This document shows, in pieces, positions 60,981-64,000 of a stretch of 64,000 nucleotides of DNA. The notes beneath the pieces were generated by a model that had not been told where the DNA came from, did no database searches, and saw nothing but the letters and a program-made list of their open reading frames with translations. The position numbers and the translations under genes were made by a program. The DNA lies in contig JAGBCV010000007.1 of the NCBI GenBank assembly GCA_017937845.1, positions 1 through 64,000 of the forward strand, read 5' to 3'. This DNA comes from Clostridia bacterium (GTDB lineage Bacteria > Bacillota > Clostridia > Oscillospirales > CAG-272). The first letter of the stretch is position 1; each line of letters begins with the position of its first letter.

Positions 60981-62174
60981 ATGAAAAAAATCGTTATTTA
61001 CGGACATGGAAGTGCGCTGAATCATGGCTGTGAGGCAATCATGCAGACGACATCGGTAATGGTGAAGAAAGCCAAATCCGACGCCAAGATCATTCTTTCT
61101 ACGCTGGATGTGGAAAATGATAAAAAGTTCTTTTCCTGTGTGGATGAATATATCGTAAACAGAGACGTTCCCAATAATTTTCTGTTTAACTGCATTATGT
61201 TTGCCAATGCAAAGCTGATGCCTCGCGTGAAATTTTCGGATCATTACAGATATAAGACCTTTAAGAAAAAAGTAAAAGAATATTCTTCCGATGCATTTTG
61301 GATTTCTGCAGGCGGTGATAATTATTGTGCAAAGAATCCGAGCTGGCTTTATATGTTGAACGATTATATCGATCAGACCAATGGCAAACGTATTTTGTGG
61401 GGTGCCTCTGTAGAGCCTGATTGCATTGGCGAGGATATGCTTCGCGATTTGAATGGTTATAGCGCAATTTTTGCAAGAGAATCTATTACCAGAGATGCTT
61501 TGATTGAAAAAGGATATAAAGGTAAGATTTATTATCATGCCGATCCTGCATTCACACTTCCTACGGATATGAGTGCTGTTTCCGAAAAAATGCAATCCGG
61601 AAAATGGATTGGATTGAATTTGAGTCCTGTTGTTATGGGCAGCGAATCCTTGAAGGGTGTGACATATAAGAGCTATTATAACGTCTTGGATTACCTGATT
61701 AAGAATACGGATTATCACGTTGCTTTGATTCCTCACGTTGTGATCGATGGCAACAGCGACTATGATGCGATGGCACCTTTGTATAAAGAATTTGAACAAA
61801 CGGGTAGAGTGTTGCAGATTCCCAAGACTCTTTCTGCTTCTCAATATAAGGGTATTATTTCTAAATGCAGCTTGTTTATCGGTGCGAGAACACACGCGAC
61901 CATTGCGGCATATTCCAATTGTATTCCGACCTTGGTTGTTGGCTATTCCGTTAAGGCGAAGGGTATTGCAAAGGATCTTTTCGGAGACTACAACGGTTAT
62001 GTTTTGCCGGTGCAGGAAATTACAAATGAACAATCCCTTTTGAACGCTGTGAAGCAATCCATGCAAAGAATGGATGCAGATAAAGCCCACTTGCAGAAGG
62101 TAATTCCCGATTTTATCAATTCTTCCGCAATGGCGGCACAAGATTTGGAAAAGGTCGTGAACGGCAATGATTGA
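60981..62174 (+). CDS. Polysaccharide pyruvyl transferase family protein
   Basis: Predicted to add a pyruvate ketal from phosphoenolpyruvate to a sugar of the repeat unit. The 397 residues begin KKIVIYGHGSALNHGCEAIM, with DAFWISAGGDNYCAKN and the late IGARTHATIAAYSNCIPTLV and GYSVKAKGIAKDLFG, all typical for the CsaB/PssK-like family. ATG 60981 is chosen because GGAG at 60971-60974 is 6 nt upstream; ATG 60975 is too close. The following gene overlaps by 8 bp. The family call is firm; pyruvylation is inferred from family. Confidence 0.88.
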   Translation: MKKIVIYGHGSALNHGCEAIMQTTSVMVKKAKSDAKIILSTLDVENDKKFFSCVDEYIVNRDVPNNFLFNCIMFANAKLMPRVKFSDHYRYKTFKKKVKEYSSDAFWISAGGDNYCAKNPSWLYMLNDYIDQTNGKRILWGASVEPDCIGEDMLRDLNGYSAIFARESITRDALIEKGYKGKIYYHADPAFTLPTDMSAVSEKMQSGKWIGLNLSPVVMGSESLKGVTYKSYYNVLDYLIKNTDYHVALIPHVVIDGNSDYDAMAPLYKEFEQTGRVLQIPKTLSASQYKGIISKCSLFIGARTHATIAAYSNCIPTLVVGYSVKAKGIAKDLFGDYNGYVLPVQEITNEQSLLNAVKQSMQRMDADKAHLQKVIPDFINSSAMAAQDLEKVVNGND

Positions 62175-63306
62175 GAAGGTATCGAAGGCATTATGCTGTG
62201 GATGCAGAGCTTGCGAAAGTGCTTGTCCTAAATCCGCAATCCGTTTTGAAAAAGATGCAAACGGTTTTTCATATCCTCATGCGACCGATGCTTGCATTTC
62301 CTGTGGCAAATGCTTGAAGGTTTGTCCTGTCAATACACAGACAGAACCGCAGGATAAGTCAGAAATCAAGGTTTATGCTTTGCAAAATAAAGCGAGTGAG
62401 ATTTTATCCGAAAGCTCCTCTGGCGGTGTCTTTTTTGAATTGGCAAGCTATATCATTCAAAATGGCGGCGTTGTTTTCGGTGCGGCTTTTGATGAGAATT
62501 TGAAGCTTTCTCACGTTGCGGCGGAAACTACAGAAGAATTAAAGCCTTTGATGGGAAGCAAATATTTGCAAAGTGATATGCGTTCCGCTCTGAAGCAAGT
62601 AAAGGAAACTCTTGTTTCCGGACGCTTGGTTTTATATTCCGGAACACCTTGTCAAATCAAGGCTTTGCACCGTTATTTGGGTAAAGCATATGAAAACTTG
62701 TATACGGTGGATGTGATTTGTCATGGTGCGCCTTCTCAAGCACATTTTGATCGTTACGTTCAATATATTGAGAAAAAATATCATTCCCGTATTAAGTCCA
62801 TTAGCTTCCGCAATAAATCCAATGGATGGAAAAATTTCTGTGTAAAGCTTTGCCTTGAAAACGGAAAAGTGATCATTGAAGATATTCATAAGAATTTGTA
62901 TATGCGTGCTTTCTTAAAAAATCTTTCCCTTAGGGAATCCTGTTTTCAATGCTCCGCGAATAATTACCGAAGCGGAAGCGATTTGACGATGGGCGATTTT
63001 TGGAATATCGAGCGTACAAGTGCGACGTTCAGTGATGACAGAGGTTGTTCGGGTGTGATGATTCATTCCGAAAAGGGTCAGAAGCTTTTGGAAGCTGTCA
63101 AGAATCGATTTGTTTGTGAAGAACAATCCTTGGAGCTTTTGGTGAAATATAATCATGTTTTGGAAACATCCGTGAAGAAGCCTGCAAATTATGATGCTTT
63201 TGCCAAGGCTTACTTTACTTTGGACCTGAATAAAACAGATGATATGTATCTTTGCGGCTCTTTTACAGAGCGTTTAAAAAAGAGACTTTGGAAAATATTA
63301 AAATAA
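62167..63306 (+). CDS. FrhB/F420-hydrogenase-beta-like iron-sulfur protein
   Basis: 379 residues. Two [4Fe-4S] motifs open the protein: CCGCRACESACP near 10-21 and CISCGKCLKVCP near 42-53. The rest is the Coenzyme F420 hydrogenase/dehydrogenase beta domain (SSSGGVFFELASYI, VLYSGTPCQIKALHRYLG, VDVICHGAPS, GDFWNIE). Despite the name, bacteria with this gene in polysaccharide loci rarely use F420. It is often found beside polysaccharide pyruvyl transferases, as here with an 8-bp overlap, which suggests a redox step on the sugar or its donor. The exact role is unknown. Confidence 0.87.
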   Translation: MIEKVSKALCCGCRACESACPKSAIRFEKDANGFSYPHATDACISCGKCLKVCPVNTQTEPQDKSEIKVYALQNKASEILSESSSGGVFFELASYIIQNGGVVFGAAFDENLKLSHVAAETTEELKPLMGSKYLQSDMRSALKQVKETLVSGRLVLYSGTPCQIKALHRYLGKAYENLYTVDVICHGAPSQAHFDRYVQYIEKKYHSRIKSISFRNKSNGWKNFCVKLCLENGKVIIEDIHKNLYMRAFLKNLSLRESCFQCSANNYRSGSDLTMGDFWNIERTSATFSDDRGCSGVMIHSEKGQKLLEAVKNRFVCEEQSLELLVKYNHVLETSVKKPANYDAFAKAYFTLDLNKTDDMYLCGSFTERLKKRLWKILK

Positions 63307-63327
63307 ATTTTTGAATGGAGGAAGGAT

Positions 63328-64000
63328 ATGTTAGCGCCGATCGTTATTTTTTCATATAACAGACCGAATCATTTAAAACGCACAGTGGAATCTTTGGCGA
63401 AAAATCCGGAAGCGAAAGACAGTGAAGTGTTTATTTTTTCCGATGCGGCAAAGCTGAAAGCTGTCGATCCGAGCGTGGATCTTTCCACGGATGAAGGAAA
63501 AAAAGCAAAAGCGGAAATTGAACAGAAAAATGCAGCGAATATTAAAGCTGTTGAGGAAGTAAGAGCGTATATCGATTCTTTGGATGCGTTGCATTATTTT
63601 AAGAAAATTACCGTAATAAAAGCAGAAAAGAACAAGGGCTTGGCAAAGTCTGTCATCACTGGTGTGGATTCTGTTATCAATCAATACGGTAAAGTAATCG
63701 TTGTTGAGGATGATTCGGTTTCTTCCGTTCAGTTTTTGGAATTTATGAATAAGGCATTGGATTTTTATGAATCCTTTACGGATAAAATTTGGTGTGTGGG
63801 CGGTTATGCTGTAAATATCAATATTCCGAGCGATTATCCACATAGCTTTTTCTTGTCCGGAAGAAGCTCCAGCTTTGCTTGGGCAACGTGGAAGGATAGA
63901 TGGCAAAAGGTCGATTGGGAAGTGAAAAATTATCCGGAATTTCGTAAAAATCATAAGATGAGAAAGGCATTCAATCGATTTGGCGATGATAGAGCCGATA
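63328..64000 (+). CDS. GT2-like glycosyltransferase, cut by the right edge
   Basis: The first 224 residues are visible. The start MLAPIVIFSYNRPNHLKRTV, later KAEKNKGLAKSVITGVDSVI and the metal motif VVEDDSVSSVQF are those of GT-A glycosyltransferases. FFLSGRSSSSFAWATWKDRW is the segment seen in bacterial proteins related to GNT-I-type and GT2 sugar transferases. TGGAGGAAGG at 63315-63324 precedes ATG 63328. The reading frame is still open at 64000, so the locus continues. No sugar can be assigned. Confidence 0.85.
   Translation, partial: MLAPIVIFSYNRPNHLKRTVESLAKNPEAKDSEVFIFSDAAKLKAVDPSVDLSTDEGKKAKAEIEQKNAANIKAVEEVRAYIDSLDALHYFKKITVIKAEKNKGLAKSVITGVDSVINQYGKVIVVEDDSVSSVQFLEFMNKALDFYESFTDKIWCVGGYAVNINIPSDYPHSFFLSGRSSSFAWATWKDRWQKVDWEVKNYPEFRKNHKMRKAFNRFGDDRAD

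Overview
The window looks like chromosome of an endospore-forming, low-to-moderate-GC Bacillota, most likely an anaerobic member of the Clostridia. The signs are a SpoVAC-SpoVAD-SpoVAE cluster, a clear sigma-G gene behind a sigma-F-like promoter, RicT/YaaT, the c-di-AMP synthase CdaA and its receptor DarA, a bifunctional Rel enzyme, HemZ, a two-cluster ferredoxin, consensus sigma-A promoters and strong Shine-Dalgarno sites. No rRNA, CRISPR array, insertion sequence or complete prophage is visible. The species cannot be named; an uncultured gut lineage is a guess.

Layout. 1-220: tail of a small holin-like membrane protein and a terminator. 0.3-13.6 kb: a long one-direction block, cdaA, a one-domain cdaR, an FAD oxidoreductase, recJ, rel, dtd, hemZ, a uridine-kinase-like gene, an amidohydrolase and a SpoVB/MurJ-type flippase. 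13.6-18.6 kb: leftward glycosidase plus small partner, yccF, a small membrane protein and an XRE regulator. 18.6-22.2 kb: leftward cell-wall operon in transcription order D-aspartate ligase, aspartate racemase, murE. 22.3-29.8 kb: ferredoxin, spoVA genes, darA-holB-ricT, tRNA-Leu(GAG), a hypothetical gene, sigG and a ttcA-like gene. 29.8-46.6 kb: a small ORF, pgi, comEC, a glycosidase, xpt-pbuX, a nitrilase-GDPD fusion, another glycosidase, serC-serA-PHP phosphatase, a NahK-type kinase and ychF. 46.9-49.3 kb: a broken helicase gene. 49.3-64 kb: a surface polysaccharide locus that runs off the right edge.

How the parts fit. CdaA makes c-di-AMP and DarA binds it. The D-Asp ligase, Asp racemase and a MurE with a lysine-type DNPN motif together predict a peptidoglycan with L-Lys in the stem and a D-Asp cross-bridge, unusual for a spore former. 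SerC, SerA and a PHP phosphatase could form a complete serine pathway. The polysaccharide locus has a sugar aminotransferase, an initiating phosphoglycosyltransferase, five glycosyltransferases, three hexapeptide acyltransferases, a polymerase candidate, a pyruvyltransferase with its usual iron-sulfur partner, and a less usual PLP-fold/ATP-grasp pair.

All calls come from reading the sequence and remembered family motifs; no database search was run. The polysaccharide region reads as more AT-rich than the first 45 kb, but composition was not computed.
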